The notes beneath the pieces were generated by a model, which was not told where the DNA came from, did no database searches, and worked only from the letters and a program-made list of their open reading frames with translations. DNA of 64,000 bases from Kordiimonas laminariae (lineage in GTDB: Bacteria; Pseudomonadota; Alphaproteobacteria; Sphingomonadales; Kordiimonadaceae), in NCBI RefSeq assembly GCF_023008165.1, contig NZ_JAKQZA010000002.1, forward strand, positions 248,001 through 312,000, written 5' to 3'. Positions 18,338 through 26,617 of this stretch are shown here, in pieces (position 1 is the stretch's first letter; the number at the start of each line of letters is the position of its first letter). The position numbers and the translations under genes are program-made.

Positions 18338-19225
18338 ATGCGTGTTGTTCTAGCTTTTGCAGCCTGTGTTCTTATTTGGGGCTCCACCTGGTATGGTATC
18401 GAGTGGCAACTCGGTTATGTGGCCAAAGAATGGTCGCTTACCTACCGCTTTGGTTTGGCTTCAGCATTATTATTTGCTTGGTGCTACTATAAGAAACTAC
18501 CGCTTTCTTTCTCAAAATCAGCGCATCTTTATATGCTGGGAACGGGTTTTTTCTTGTTCTCCGCTAACTATAACATGATGTACCTTGGTACTATTCATCT
18601 TACGTCAGGACTGGTAGCCGTTGCTTTCTCACTGCTATCCTTTTTGAATATCGTGAATGGGAAGCTATTCCTTAAAACTGATGTGCAATTTTCAACTTTT
18701 GCAGCCGCAATGCTGGGTGTTTTTGGGTTGGTTTTAATCTTTAAACCAGAAATACAGAGCTTTGACCTAGGGGATATGACCACCTACGGACTTGCGGCCT
18801 GCGTTTTTGGAACGCTACTAGCTTCATTCGGCAACACCATTGTTGGTACAAAAAAGGTAAAATCCATACCACTTCTCCCCTTCAATGCCTGGGGCATGGC
18901 ATATGGCACTGCCTTTAATCTGCTAGCTGCACTCATTACTGCTGGCGCTCCTACTCTTGACCCAAGGCCTGAATATTATGGCGCTCTACTTTATCTCTCC
19001 GTGATGGGAACCGTGGTTGCCTTCTCTCTATACCTCTGGCTTATTGATGAAATTGGCGTGGCAAAGGCAGCCTATATGTCGGTGATGATGCCGCTTGTTG
19101 CACTCTTTATTTCCACCTTCCTTGAAGGCTTTACATGGACCTTATATGCGGCAGCGGGGCTTTCTCTGGTTGTCCTCGGCAATATCCTTATGATCAAAAG
19201 TAAAACGCCAGCAAAACCTGAATAG
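18338..19225 (+). CDS. EamA/DMT family inner-membrane transporter
   Basis: A 295-residue protein with about ten hydrophobic helices arranged as two EamA repeats. The first repeat begins AACVLIWGSTWYGIEW. These permeases export or import amino acids and other metabolites; the substrate cannot be predicted. It has its own start with a gaag ribosome site, and a TTGACA -35-like hexamer lies at 18285, though no good -10 was seen. It interrupts the flagellar block with the aminotransferase that converges on it. Its last codons form one arm of the terminator for that gene. Confidence 0.88.
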   Translation: MRVVLAFAACVLIWGSTWYGIEWQLGYVAKEWSLTYRFGLASALLFAWCYYKKLPLSFSKSAHLYMLGTGFFLFSANYNMMYLGTIHLTSGLVAVAFSLLSFLNIVNGKLFLKTDVQFSTFAAAMLGVFGLVLIFKPEIQSFDLGDMTTYGLAACVFGTLLASFGNTIVGTKKVKSIPLLPFNAWGMAYGTAFNLLAALITAGAPTLDPRPEYYGALLYLSVMGTVVAFSLYLWLIDEIGVAKAAYMSVMMPLVALFISTFLEGFTWTLYAAAGLSLVVLGNILMIKSKTPAKPE

Positions 19226-19235
19226 TTTGCTGGCG
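19196..19235 (-). terminator. Rho-independent terminator of the aminotransferase gene
   Basis: On the minus strand CGCCAGCAAA and TTTGCTGGCG form a perfect 10-bp stem with a 10-base loop, followed by TTTTACTTTT. It lies 29 bases after the aminotransferase stop and overlaps the last codons of the convergent transporter gene. Confidence 0.75.
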
Positions 19236-19263
19236 CTTCGAATATTAGTTTTATTACGGTCTA

Positions 19264-20646
19264 TTACATTGCCTGTAGCTTGCCATAAATTTCAGTAAGA
19301 GCTTCCTGAAGAATTGCTATAGCAAAATCAATTTCCTGATGGTTAATGACAAGTGGCGGACACATCACCAACACATTACCTGTTGGCCGGAGCACGACCC
19401 CGCGCATCAAACATGCCTGAGAAACCGCATCACATACATTTCCTTCAAGTGGGTATTGTTCTCTTGTTTCTTTATTCTTGGTAAGCTCAATACCTGCCAT
19501 CAAGCCGCTACAACGCACCTCCCCTACAAGTGGATGAGCTTCAAGTTCTTTCAAGCGTTTGGCGAAATAAGGGCCGGTATCGCTATGGGTTCTTTCAATC
19601 AAGCCTTCTTCTTTTAGAATATCAATATTACGAAGAGCAACTGCACACATCACCGGGTGCGAAGATGTTGTAAAACCGTGCTGGAAGATATCATCACCGC
19701 TTTCAAGAACTTCAGAAATGCTGTCATGAATAACAGCAGCAGAAATTGGTACGTAAGAAGAAGCCATACCTTTCGCAAGTGTCATGATATCTGCTTTGAA
19801 GCCAAAGGTTTCCTGTGCGAACCAATTACCGGTACGGCCAAAGCCAGTAACAACTTCATCAGCTACCAGAAGGATATCATTTTTCCGGCATACAGCTTCT
19901 ACTGCTGGCAGGTATCCTTCCGGCGGCACGACAGCGCCCATAGTTCCCTGAATTGGTTCAACAAACATGGCGGCTATATTTTCGGCGCCTTTTTCCTGAA
20001 TGGCAGCTTCAAGAGCTTCGATCATTTCCTGACCATGTTCTTCTGGTGTTTTATCACCACCTGTACGGTACCAATATGGCGCTGGCACCTTACAGACATT
20101 TTCACCCGGCTCCAGCCCAAACACTTCATGCATGGCTTCATTACCATTGAGGGCCGTTGTCGCCATTGTGCTACCGTGATAGGCATAATCACGAGTAATG
20201 ATAATCTTCTTCTGTGGCTGGTTTTTCTTACGCCAATACATGGCAATAATCTTAAGAATAGTCTCATTCGCTTCCGAACCAGAGTTCGCGAAGAAAACCT
20301 TGTTCATACCTGCTGGTGTGATCTCTGCAATTCTACCTGCCAGAGCAGCTGCAGTTGGATTAGAGACCGCTGAAAAGCTATGATAGTAGCTAAGTTGATC
20401 CATGGCTTTAGCACATGTTTCAGAGAGCTCCTTGCGGCCGTACCCCACATTTACCCCGCCCAGACCAGCCATCATATCTAAAAGCTGAATTCCCTGACCA
20501 CCAATCAGGCAACCTTTAGCATTTTCAATTAGAAACGGTGGTGCTTGTTTTAAAGATGCGGGCGCGGTGAAAGGATGCATATGGTGCGCCCGATCATATT
20601 CCTGAAGTGTTTCTCTGGTCGCACCAGCTTTTGTATCAATGCTCAT
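19264..20646 (-). CDS. Class III PLP-dependent aminotransferase
   Basis: A 460-residue fold-type I aminotransferase of the omega/putrescine-pyruvate group. Visible motifs are FFANSGSEANETILK (about 118-132, phosphate binding), ADEVVTGFGRTG with the cofactor Asp at 263, and the Schiff-base Lys at about 292 in LAKGMASSY. The family moves amino groups from diamines or omega-amino acids to pyruvate or similar acceptors. Putrescine, cadaverine or beta-alanine are all possible donors. No pathway partner is adjacent; the convergent EamA permease could be linked in amine metabolism, but nothing proves it. Confidence 0.9.
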   Translation of the reverse strand: MSIDTKAGATRETLQEYDRAHHMHPFTAPASLKQAPPFLIENAKGCLIGGQGIQLLDMMAGLGGVNVGYGRKELSETCAKAMDQLSYYHSFSAVSNPTAAALAGRIAEITPAGMNKVFFANSGSEANETILKIIAMYWRKKNQPQKKIIITRDYAYHGSTMATTALNGNEAMHEVFGLEPGENVCKVPAPYWYRTGGDKTPEEHGQEMIEALEAAIQEKGAENIAAMFVEPIQGTMGAVVPPEGYLPAVEAVCRKNDILLVADEVVTGFGRTGNWFAQETFGFKADIMTLAKGMASSYVPISAAVIHDSISEVLESGDDIFQHGFTTSSHPVMCAVALRNIDILKEEGLIERTHSDTGPYFAKRLKELEAHPLVGEVRCSGLMAGIELTKNKETREQYPLEGNVCDAVSQACLMRGVVLRPTGNVLVMCPPLVINHQEIDFAIAILQEALTEIYGKLQAM

Positions 20647-20723
20647 TCAGCTAACTCCCTGCCCTGTATACTCTTTCTGTAGCAGAAACTAAGAGAGAGG
20701 TGAATTAACTTCTGTCAAACGCC

Positions 20724-21158
20724 TTACTGAGCGCTATCAAACATATCATCTTTCTGGAAATATCGCTGCAGCCCTTGCTCATCGAGCATATCCTGCTCAA
20801 ACTTAGCAAGTTTTTGTGCTTTCTTCTTTTGCTGCTGTTCAAGCGCAATTTCATATGTTTTTAATTCTCGAAAGCTTTCAGCAACTTTATCCTGCTGTTC
20901 TTCTATAACAGCATCTTTCTGTACGATCTGATCATAGATGAGTTTTTGCTGCTTCCGAGAACCTTCCATATATGCCCCTAGGGATGTCGCAAATACTTCC
21001 AATGCAGAGTTTTTAGATTGGTCTGCCATCTCGGCATCAATCGCTTCAATACGGCGCACCATCTCATCGCGTTCTTCAAGCATTTCAGCAAGAACACGTC
21101 TGGCTTCATCAAGCTCCCACTTCCTTAAACGTATAAGATTTTGAAGGCTTTCAATCAT
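20724..21158 (-). CDS. fliJ: Flagellar export protein FliJ
   Basis: A 144-residue, highly charged protein that is helical throughout and predicted to form a two-stranded coiled coil. It starts MIESLQNLIRLRKWELDEARR, like alphaproteobacterial FliJ. FliJ sits in the centre of the FliI ring as a rotor-like stalk and escorts export chaperones. It is directly downstream of fliI (15 bases), the conserved pair. Sequence identity in FliJ is low, so context carries much of the call. Confidence 0.88.
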   Translation of the reverse strand: MIESLQNLIRLRKWELDEARRVLAEMLEERDEMVRRIEAIDAEMADQSKNSALEVFATSLGAYMEGSRKQQKLIYDQIVQKDAVIEEQQDKVAESFRELKTYEIALEQQQKKKAQKLAKFEQDMLDEQGLQRYFQKDDMFDSAQ

Positions 21159-21173
21159 CTCAGAAAATATACC

Positions 21174-22520
21174 CTATTGTTGCCCGGTAAGCACTGCAGC
21201 AGCAGGGCCCATTTCCATAATCTGACGTAATCTCGCATATCCATCCAACAGCGATGTTTGATCATCTTTCCACTGGCCAAGGAACTCTTCAATATGAGGA
21301 TTATATCCAATAGCCGCATCTACATCGGGGTTGCTGCCCTGCCGATAAGCACCAAGCCTTATCATCTCCTCCATATCTGTGTAGGTGGACATATAACGCT
21401 TAGCCTCCCGCACCAGAATATTTTCATCATCCGTATTACAGCGCGGCATGGTTCTAGATACTGATTTTAGCACGTTAATGGCAGGGTATCTGCCACGCTC
21501 GGCAATAGCGCGTTCCATCACAATGTGGCCATCTAGAATACCGCGTACGGCATCCGCAACGGGCTCGTTATGGTCATCACCCTCCACAAGAACGGTGAAA
21601 AGGCCCGTTATGTTACCAGCACCACGTGGCCCAGGCCCAGCACGCTCCAGCAACCTTGGTAACTCAGTAAATACAGTCGGCGTATAGCCTTTGCTGGTTG
21701 GTGGTTCACCGCCTGCAAGCCCGATTTCGCGCTGTGCCATAGCAAAACGTGTTACGCTATCCATCAAACACATAACATCAGCACCTTCGTCGCGGAAATG
21801 TTCTGCAAGCGTAAGGGTCATATATGCTGCTTGTCGGCGCATCAGAGCGCTTTCATCAGAAGTCGCAACAACTACGACAGATTTAGCAAGCCCATCAGGT
21901 CCGAGATCGTCTTCAATAAACTCCTGAACCTCTCTGCCCCGCTCACCGATGAGACCAATAACACTGATATTGGCATCAGAATGACGTGCAATCATGGAAA
22001 GGAGAACTGACTTACCAACACCTGATCCAGCAAAAATACCCATCCGCTGTCCCTGGCAGCAGCTCACAAATGTGTTAAGTGCCCGAACACCGAGATCAAT
22101 TTTTTGTCCTACTCTCTGGCGGTTATGAGCTGGTGGCGGTCCCGCACGCAAAAGGCGAGGCTTCGTACCGTGCACTATCGGTCCTTTACCATCCACAGGT
22201 TCGCCAAAGGCATTAACCACCCGTCCAAGCCAACCGTTTGAAGGAAAGACAACAGGGTCTGATTGAGTAAGAACGGCCTTACAGCCAACCCCAACACCTT
22301 CAAGCTGATCATAAGGCATTGCGAGAGCGGTATCATGGCGAAAGCCAATAATCTCAATAGGTACACGGCGAAAATCACGTGTTTCCACCTCGAGACGAGA
22401 CCCAATAGAAACATGCTGGCCAATGCCAGACACTTCAACAAGCAAACCACGAACACCAGCTACACGACCGTAGCGACGTTCAGTTCTTATTCGCTCAACT
22501 TCCTGAATAAGACTGTGCAA
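21174..22520 (-). CDS. fliI: Flagellar export ATPase FliI
   Basis: A 448-residue F1-beta-like ATPase. Walker A AGSGVGKS is at about 164-171, [13 protein letters not shown] near 192, and the ATPase alpha/beta signature region with a conserved [11 protein letters not shown] follows at about 345. FliI energises type III export with FliH and FliJ. The frame opens at a TTG (22520) immediately after an in-frame TAA, so TTG is the first possible start and gives the family N-terminus [11 protein letters not shown]. It diverges from ctrA across a 277-base regulatory gap. Confidence 0.97.
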   Translation of the reverse strand: MHSLIQEVERIRTERRYGRVAGVRGLLVEVSGIGQHVSIGSRLEVETRDFRRVPIEIIGFRHDTALAMPYDQLEGVGVGCKAVLTQSDPVVFPSNGWLGRVVNAFGEPVDGKGPIVHGTKPRLLRAGPPPAHNRQRVGQKIDLGVRALNTFVSCCQGQRMGIFAGSGVGKSVLLSMIARHSDANISVIGLIGERGREVQEFIEDDLGPDGLAKSVVVVATSDESALMRRQAAYMTLTLAEHFRDEGADVMCLMDSVTRFAMAQREIGLAGGEPPTSKGYTPTVFTELPRLLERAGPGPRGAGNITGLFTVLVEGDDHNEPVADAVRGILDGHIVMERAIAERGRYPAINVLKSVSRTMPRCNTDDENILVREAKRYMSTYTDMEEMIRLGAYRQGSNPDVDAAIGYNPHIEEFLGQWKDDQTSLLDGYARLRQIMEMGPAAAVLTGQQ

Positions 22521-22665
22521 TTACCACACCCCAAAAAACGCAAGACAACGTAAAATTATTGATACCCAGAGCTCATATAATCTTACAAACGGTTTAAATA
22601 ATAGTAAAAACAGTAAGGTTAATAATCAAATCAATCTCAGCAATTTAATTTTTATTGGACATATC

Positions 22666-22681
22666 GTTAACCTTCGTTAAC
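22666..22681 (+). promoter_or_regulatory. Paired GTTAAC sites upstream of ctrA
   Basis: GTTAAC occurs twice, 10 bp apart, as GTTAACCTTCGTTAAC. Each contains the CtrA half-site TTAAC, but the spacing is TTAA-N6-TTAA, one base shorter than the consensus. The pair lies 117 bases before the ctrA ATG, in the gap shared with fliI. CtrA autoregulation is the natural guess; the short spacing makes it uncertain. Confidence 0.45.
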
Positions 22682-22739
22682 AATAATAAAGCAAGCACGC
22701 GTTACTGCTGGCCAAATAAAAGCATAGGGAAGATAAAGA

Positions 22740-22768
22740 ATAGACAGCTTGAGGAACGTTTTGTCTAT
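22740..22768. promoter_or_regulatory. Dyad in the ctrA leader
   Basis: ATAGACA and TGTCTAT form a perfect 7-bp inverted repeat with a 15-base spacer, ending 29 bases before the ctrA start. Flanking AAG/CTT bases extend the symmetry imperfectly. It could be an operator or an RNA hairpin. Confidence 0.35.
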
Positions 22769-22797
22769 CTTTGTCGCAAACCTTTAGGGGAAATAAT

Positions 22798-23499
22798 ATG
22801 CGTGTTCTATTGATTGAAGACGATCCTACGATGACCCGCAGCATTGAATTGATGCTGAACTCAGAAGGTTTTAACGTATACAGCACTGATCTCGGGGAAG
22901 AAGGCCTCGATCTGGGCAAGTTATACGATTACGATATTATTTTACTGGATTTAAACCTTCCAGATATGCACGGGTATGATGTTCTTAAAAAACTTCGCAC
23001 AGCGAAGGTGAATACTCCTATTCTCATTTTGTCAGGCCTGACAGAAATGGAAAATAAGGTGAAAGGTCTTGGCTTTGGTGCCGATGACTATATGACTAAG
23101 CCTTTCCATAAAGAGGAATTAGTTGCACGTATCCATGCGATTGTACGCCGCTCTAAAGGTCATTCACAGTCTATTATCAAGACAGGTAAGCTAGCTGTTA
23201 ACCTTGATACCAAGACAGTGGAAATCGGCTCTCAGCGCGTCCATCTTACTGGTAAAGAATACGCGATGCTTGAGCTTCTCTCCTTGAGAAAGGGCAGTAC
23301 GTTAACCAAAGAGATGTTCTTAAACCATCTTTACGGCGGCATTGACGAGCCTGAGCTGAAAATTATTGATGTATTCATCTGTAAGCTCCGTAAAAAGCTA
23401 GCAGCAGCTTCTGAAGGCGACAACTATATCGAAACTGTTTGGGGACGTGGATATGTTCTTCGTAACCCTGAAAATGAAGTAGATGCAGCCGCAGGATAA
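22798..23499 (+). CDS. ctrA: Cell-cycle master response regulator CtrA
   Basis: A 233-residue OmpR-type regulator very close to known CtrA. The receiver has Glu/Asp residues 7-9, phospho-acceptor Asp51 in [15 protein letters not shown] and the KPFHKEEL loop. The winged-helix domain contains [31 protein letters not shown] and ends in [11 protein letters not shown]. CtrA controls flagellum, chemotaxis, division and replication genes. Its phosphate donor ChpT is encoded at 29842 and its inhibitor SciP at 5478. The ATG at 22798 (agggg ribosome site) is chosen over an open frame from 22771. The C-terminus ends DAAAG, related to but not identical to the Ala-Ala degradation tag of Caulobacter CtrA. 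Confidence 0.98.
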   Translation: MRVLLIEDDPTMTRSIELMLNSEGFNVYSTDLGEEGLDLGKLYDYDIILLDLNLPDMHGYDVLKKLRTAKVNTPILILSGLTEMENKVKGLGFGADDYMTKPFHKEELVARIHAIVRRSKGHSQSIIKTGKLAVNLDTKTVEIGSQRVHLTGKEYAMLELLSLRKGSTLTKEMFLNHLYGGIDEPELKIIDVFICKLRKKLAAASEGDNYIETVWGRGYVLRNPENEVDAAAG

Positions 23500-23521
23500 G
23501 GCTGGCACATACAGGTAAAAG

Positions 23522-23548
23522 AAAAGCGGCATTTAAGCCGCTTTTTTT
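23522..23548. terminator. Bidirectional terminator between ctrA and cheR
   Basis: AAAAGCGGC and GCCGCTTTT form a 9-bp stem around a 6-base loop, with seven T on the plus strand and A-rich sequence on the other side. It serves ctrA and can serve the convergent che operon. Confidence 0.85.
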
Positions 23549-23576
23549 GTATCTATTCCTGAAAAGGTTGGATTTT

Positions 23577-24419
23577 CTAACCCAATCCCATCAGCTGTTC
23601 TGCTGTACCATCTGACGGAACATACATTCCTCGCTGGCCTTTAACAGGTTTGAAAGAGTCTGTAATACCCAGAACGGTTTCTGCAGCACCAAGGAACAAG
23701 GTTCCATCGCTCGCCAAAACTTTACGCATACGGTCAAGCACTTGGCCTTTGGTTTTCTGATCAAAGTAAATCAATACGTTACGACAATAAATCACATCAA
23801 ACGTACCCAGTGCTGCAAAGTTATCAAGCAAGTTAAATGGGCGGAATTTCACCATATTGCGAATATCATCGCTCAGTTGCCAAACATCGCCTTCCTGCGT
23901 GAAATATTTGATAAGCAGCTGAATTGGTAAACCACGCTGAACTTCAAATTGGCTATATTTGCCGGCCTTAGCCTTTTCAAGAACCTGCGTACAAATATCT
24001 GTACCAACAATTTCGATATTCCAATTGCTATACTTAATACCTGCCTCTTTTAACAAGATCGCAAGCGAATACGGCTCCTGCCCTGTTGAAGCAGCAGCAC
24101 ACCAAATGCGTAAACGTTTCTGTGTACCACGTGCCTTTTCCATTGCTGGCAACACATGGTTTTTGAAAAGATCAAACGGTGTGTTGTCACGGAAGAAGAA
24201 CGATTCATTTGTGGTCATCGCTTCCGTCACATCTTTCAACAGCGTCTGATCTGTCTTCATCCGTAATTTCTGCACCAGTGCATCAAGTGTATCTAGGCCT
24301 CGTTTCCGCGCAAGCGGTGTAAGCCTACTTTCAAGGAGATACACCTTATCCGGTGTCAGCATCAGGCCTGACCGCTCTTTCAGAGTCCCTGCGAGAAAGT
24401 CAAAATCAGCTGTATTCAC
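23577..24419 (-). CDS. cheR: Chemotaxis protein methyltransferase CheR
   Basis: A 280-residue SAM-dependent methyltransferase. The N-terminal helical domain ends in TTNESFFFRD (about 69-78). The SAM-binding domain has AASTGQEPYSLA (109-120) and IYCRNVLIYFD near 210. CheR methylates glutamates of chemoreceptors. It starts at a GTG that shares its G with the cheB TAG stop (TAGTG), so the two are translationally coupled. Last gene of the cheAWYBR run. Confidence 0.96.
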   Translation of the reverse strand: MNTADFDFLAGTLKERSGLMLTPDKVYLLESRLTPLARKRGLDTLDALVQKLRMKTDQTLLKDVTEAMTTNESFFFRDNTPFDLFKNHVLPAMEKARGTQKRLRIWCAAASTGQEPYSLAILLKEAGIKYSNWNIEIVGTDICTQVLEKAKAGKYSQFEVQRGLPIQLLIKYFTQEGDVWQLSDDIRNMVKFRPFNLLDNFAALGTFDVIYCRNVLIYFDQKTKGQVLDRMRKVLASDGTLFLGAAETVLGITDSFKPVKGQRGMYVPSDGTAEQLMGLG

Positions 24420-25693
24420 TAGTGTCCTCCTTGCAACCGCTTCACAGTCGCGTCGCCCAAATCATCAATAGACAGCACCTCAGTACAAAGCCCTGCTGTC
24501 GCTACGGCGCCTGGCATACCCCACACCACGCTGGACGCTTCATCTTGTGCCAAGAGCGTACCCCCCGCTCTCACCAAATCTCTGGCCCCTTTTAGACCAT
24601 CGTGCCCCATGCCGGTTAAAATAACGGCAAGTGTAGCACCACCATATAGTTTACTCGCACTTCTAAAGAGCGGATCAACCGCTGGCTTGCAGAAATTTTC
24701 TGGTGGATCATCCGTTAACCGAACAATTTTTTTACCATTTTCTTCTGCCACTTCCATGTGCTTACCGCCGGGAGCGACATAAATATTACCGCCTATCAAC
24801 TCTAAACCATCAACTGCTTCCTGCGAAGGCCATCCAGTTGTCTGCCCGAGGTGATCTGCAAGAATAGCCGTAAAAGTTGCCGGCATATGCTGGGTAATCA
24901 GGATAGGTACATTTGGTTGCTTATCCTTAAATTGCCCAAAAAACTTCATCAGCGCCTGTGGTCCACCCGTTGAAGATCCAACAAGAAGAGCTTGTGGTTT
25001 CTTCGGAATACCCATCTGCTTACGCAGTGTAAACGCTGTGCCACCAGTTTGCGGCGCAGCGGCTGCTTCAGGCTTTACAGCGCGTGTCACCACAGGAGTA
25101 GGCTTTGGTCTAGTTGGCGCTGCTACAAAGCCTGTAGGTTTTGCTTTTACTTCAGGTTTCGCGAAAGCTACGTTTTCACGAGCTGTTGCAGGCCCTGTCG
25201 CTGCTTTTGCAGATACAGGCAATGCCTCACCACGCTTGGAACGTCTACGCCCCGCCCATGCTTTAACTTTATCCACTAACTCACGGCGGAAATCGATATT
25301 AGCATTCACTGAACGTGCTGTTTCCGGCTTCGGAACATAATCCACCGCGCCCATCTGTAGAGCACGCAAACTAATCTCGGCATTCTTACGCGTAAGCGTA
25401 GATGCCATAACAACTTTAATATCCGGCACCTTCTCAATTAATTTTGGAAGCGCCGTCATCCCATCCATCTCAGGCATTTCAATATCAAGCACAACCGCTT
25501 CGAGATCGTGCTTTTCAATCTGCCGTAGTGCAACAGCGCCATTATTAGCTGTTGTTACCACTTCGATATCTGGGTCTTCTGATAAATACCTACAAAGAAA
25601 TCCACGAATAATGGCACTATCGTCCACCACCATAACACGGTATGGACCCGGCTCTTTTAAGCTTTCAGATGCCTTGCTCACAATAGAGTGCAC
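24419..25693 (-). CDS. cheB: Chemotaxis methylesterase/deamidase CheB
   Basis: A 424-residue protein: receiver (about 17-130, Asp70 in VVLDIEMPEMDG), an Ala/Pro/Lys-rich linker (about 150-235) and the esterase domain. The catalytic residues are visible as Ser243 in GSSTGGPQAL, His271 in ITQHMPATFT and an Asp in LTGMGHDGLKG. CheB removes methyl groups from receptors for adaptation. The linker is longer than in E. coli (family about 350). A GTG at 25693 is used, 13 bases after cheY. Confidence 0.96.
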   Translation of the reverse strand: MHSIVSKASESLKEPGPYRVMVVDDSAIIRGFLCRYLSEDPDIEVVTTANNGAVALRQIEKHDLEAVVLDIEMPEMDGMTALPKLIEKVPDIKVVMASTLTRKNAEISLRALQMGAVDYVPKPETARSVNANIDFRRELVDKVKAWAGRRRSKRGEALPVSAKAATGPATARENVAFAKPEVKAKPTGFVAAPTRPKPTPVVTRAVKPEAAAAPQTGGTAFTLRKQMGIPKKPQALLVGSSTGGPQALMKFFGQFKDKQPNVPILITQHMPATFTAILADHLGQTTGWPSQEAVDGLELIGGNIYVAPGGKHMEVAEENGKKIVRLTDDPPENFCKPAVDPLFRSASKLYGGATLAVILTGMGHDGLKGARDLVRAGGTLLAQDEASSVVWGMPGAVATAGLCTEVLSIDDLGDATVKRLQGGH

Positions 25694-25706
25694 TCAATTA
25701 TCCTGA

Positions 25707-26072
25707 TTAAATCAAACCAACTTGCGAGAATTTAGCCTCGATGATTTCACGATCAAACGGCTTCATAATATACTCGTTGGCACCCGCCTCAATTGCTGTG
25801 CGAATGTGTGACATATCGTTCTCTGTTGTACAGAAAACAACAACTGGCTGTTCAATACCATCTTTGGCACGCAGCGTTTTTAAAAACTGCAAACCGTCCA
25901 TAACCGGCATATTCCAATCAAGAAGAACCACATCAGGCAGGTTACGATCACACGCATCAAGCGCGTCCTGTCCATCAACAGCTTCTTCAATCTCGAAGTT
26001 CAGTTCTTCCAGAATGCGCCTTGCGACTTTTCTAATCACTCTGGAATCATCGACAACAAGACAGAGTTTCAT
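25707..26072 (-). CDS. cheY: Chemotaxis response regulator CheY
   Basis: A 121-residue single receiver domain. The acidic pocket is VVDDSR (7-11), phospho-acceptor Asp52 in LLDWNMPVMDG, and the conserved Lys lies in IMKPFDREII near 107. It is phosphorylated by CheA and binds the flagellar switch. It resembles the alphaproteobacterial CheY that sits between cheW and cheB. Spacing to cheB and cheW is short, so it belongs to the operon. Confidence 0.95.
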   Translation of the reverse strand: MKLCLVVDDSRVIRKVARRILEELNFEIEEAVDGQDALDACDRNLPDVVLLDWNMPVMDGLQFLKTLRAKDGIEQPVVVFCTTENDMSHIRTAIEAGANEYIMKPFDREIIEAKFSQVGLI

Positions 26073-26125
26073 ATTCAGTATCTCCCAAAATATCCTTTGA
26101 AAAGGGGAAACCGCTTCACCTTAGT

Positions 26126-26617
26126 TTAAGCAGCTTTTCCTTGAGTTTCAAAGGCAAGAAGTTTGTCTACATCCAGAATCGGCAACAATTCCCCCTCCAA
26201 ACGGTAAATACCGCGGCTCACTTCTCTCCAACGAGGGTCAAGCGTCACCGGATTACGTTCGAAAAGTTGATCATCGAGAGATAATACTTCTCCCACAGAA
26301 TCAATCTGCAAACTATATGGTTCTTCGTTATGCTCTACCACAACTGACATGCTTTGCTTATCGCCTTCAAGCGGATCAAGCCCCAAGCGGTTACGCAAGT
26401 CAATGGCGGTTACAATTCTACCACGCAGGTTCAACACACCAGAAACCCATTTAGGGGCCAGTGGGATCTTGGTAATTTTCTGGGCATTTAGCACATCATG
26501 CACAGCAAGAACCGGGATACCCAATGTCTGGCCAGCAAGTTTGATAGTTACAAAATCCTGACTACCAGTGCCAACAGCTACAACACTTAAATCATCACGC
26601 ACTACGAGATCATTCAT
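26126..26617 (-). CDS. cheW: Chemotaxis coupling protein CheW
   Basis: A 163-residue single CheW domain. Family blocks include FVTIKLAGQTLGIPVLAVHDVL (about 22-43), GVLNLRGRIVTAIDLRNRLGL (about 61-81) and SRGIYRLEGELLPILDVDKLL near the end. It links chemoreceptors to CheA. The ATG overlaps the cheA stop by four bases (ATGA), so it is translationally coupled to CheA. No chemoreceptor gene is in the window. Confidence 0.96.
   Translation of the reverse strand: MNDLVVRDDLSVVAVGTGSQDFVTIKLAGQTLGIPVLAVHDVLNAQKITKIPLAPKWVSGVLNLRGRIVTAIDLRNRLGLDPLEGDKQSMSVVVEHNEEPYSLQIDSVGEVLSLDDQLFERNPVTLDPRWREVSRGIYRLEGELLPILDVDKLLAFETQGKAA

Noticed and set aside
19657-20373. A 238-codon open frame on the plus strand inside the aminotransferase gene
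   Set aside because: It is antisense to a well-conserved enzyme, has no ribosome site and reads as low-quality protein rich in His, Phe and Cys.
22690-22730. Possible sigma-54 promoter (TGGCCAAATAAAAGCA) before ctrA
   Set aside because: GG and GC spacing is right, but the TT before GC and the central CG are missing; too many mismatches.
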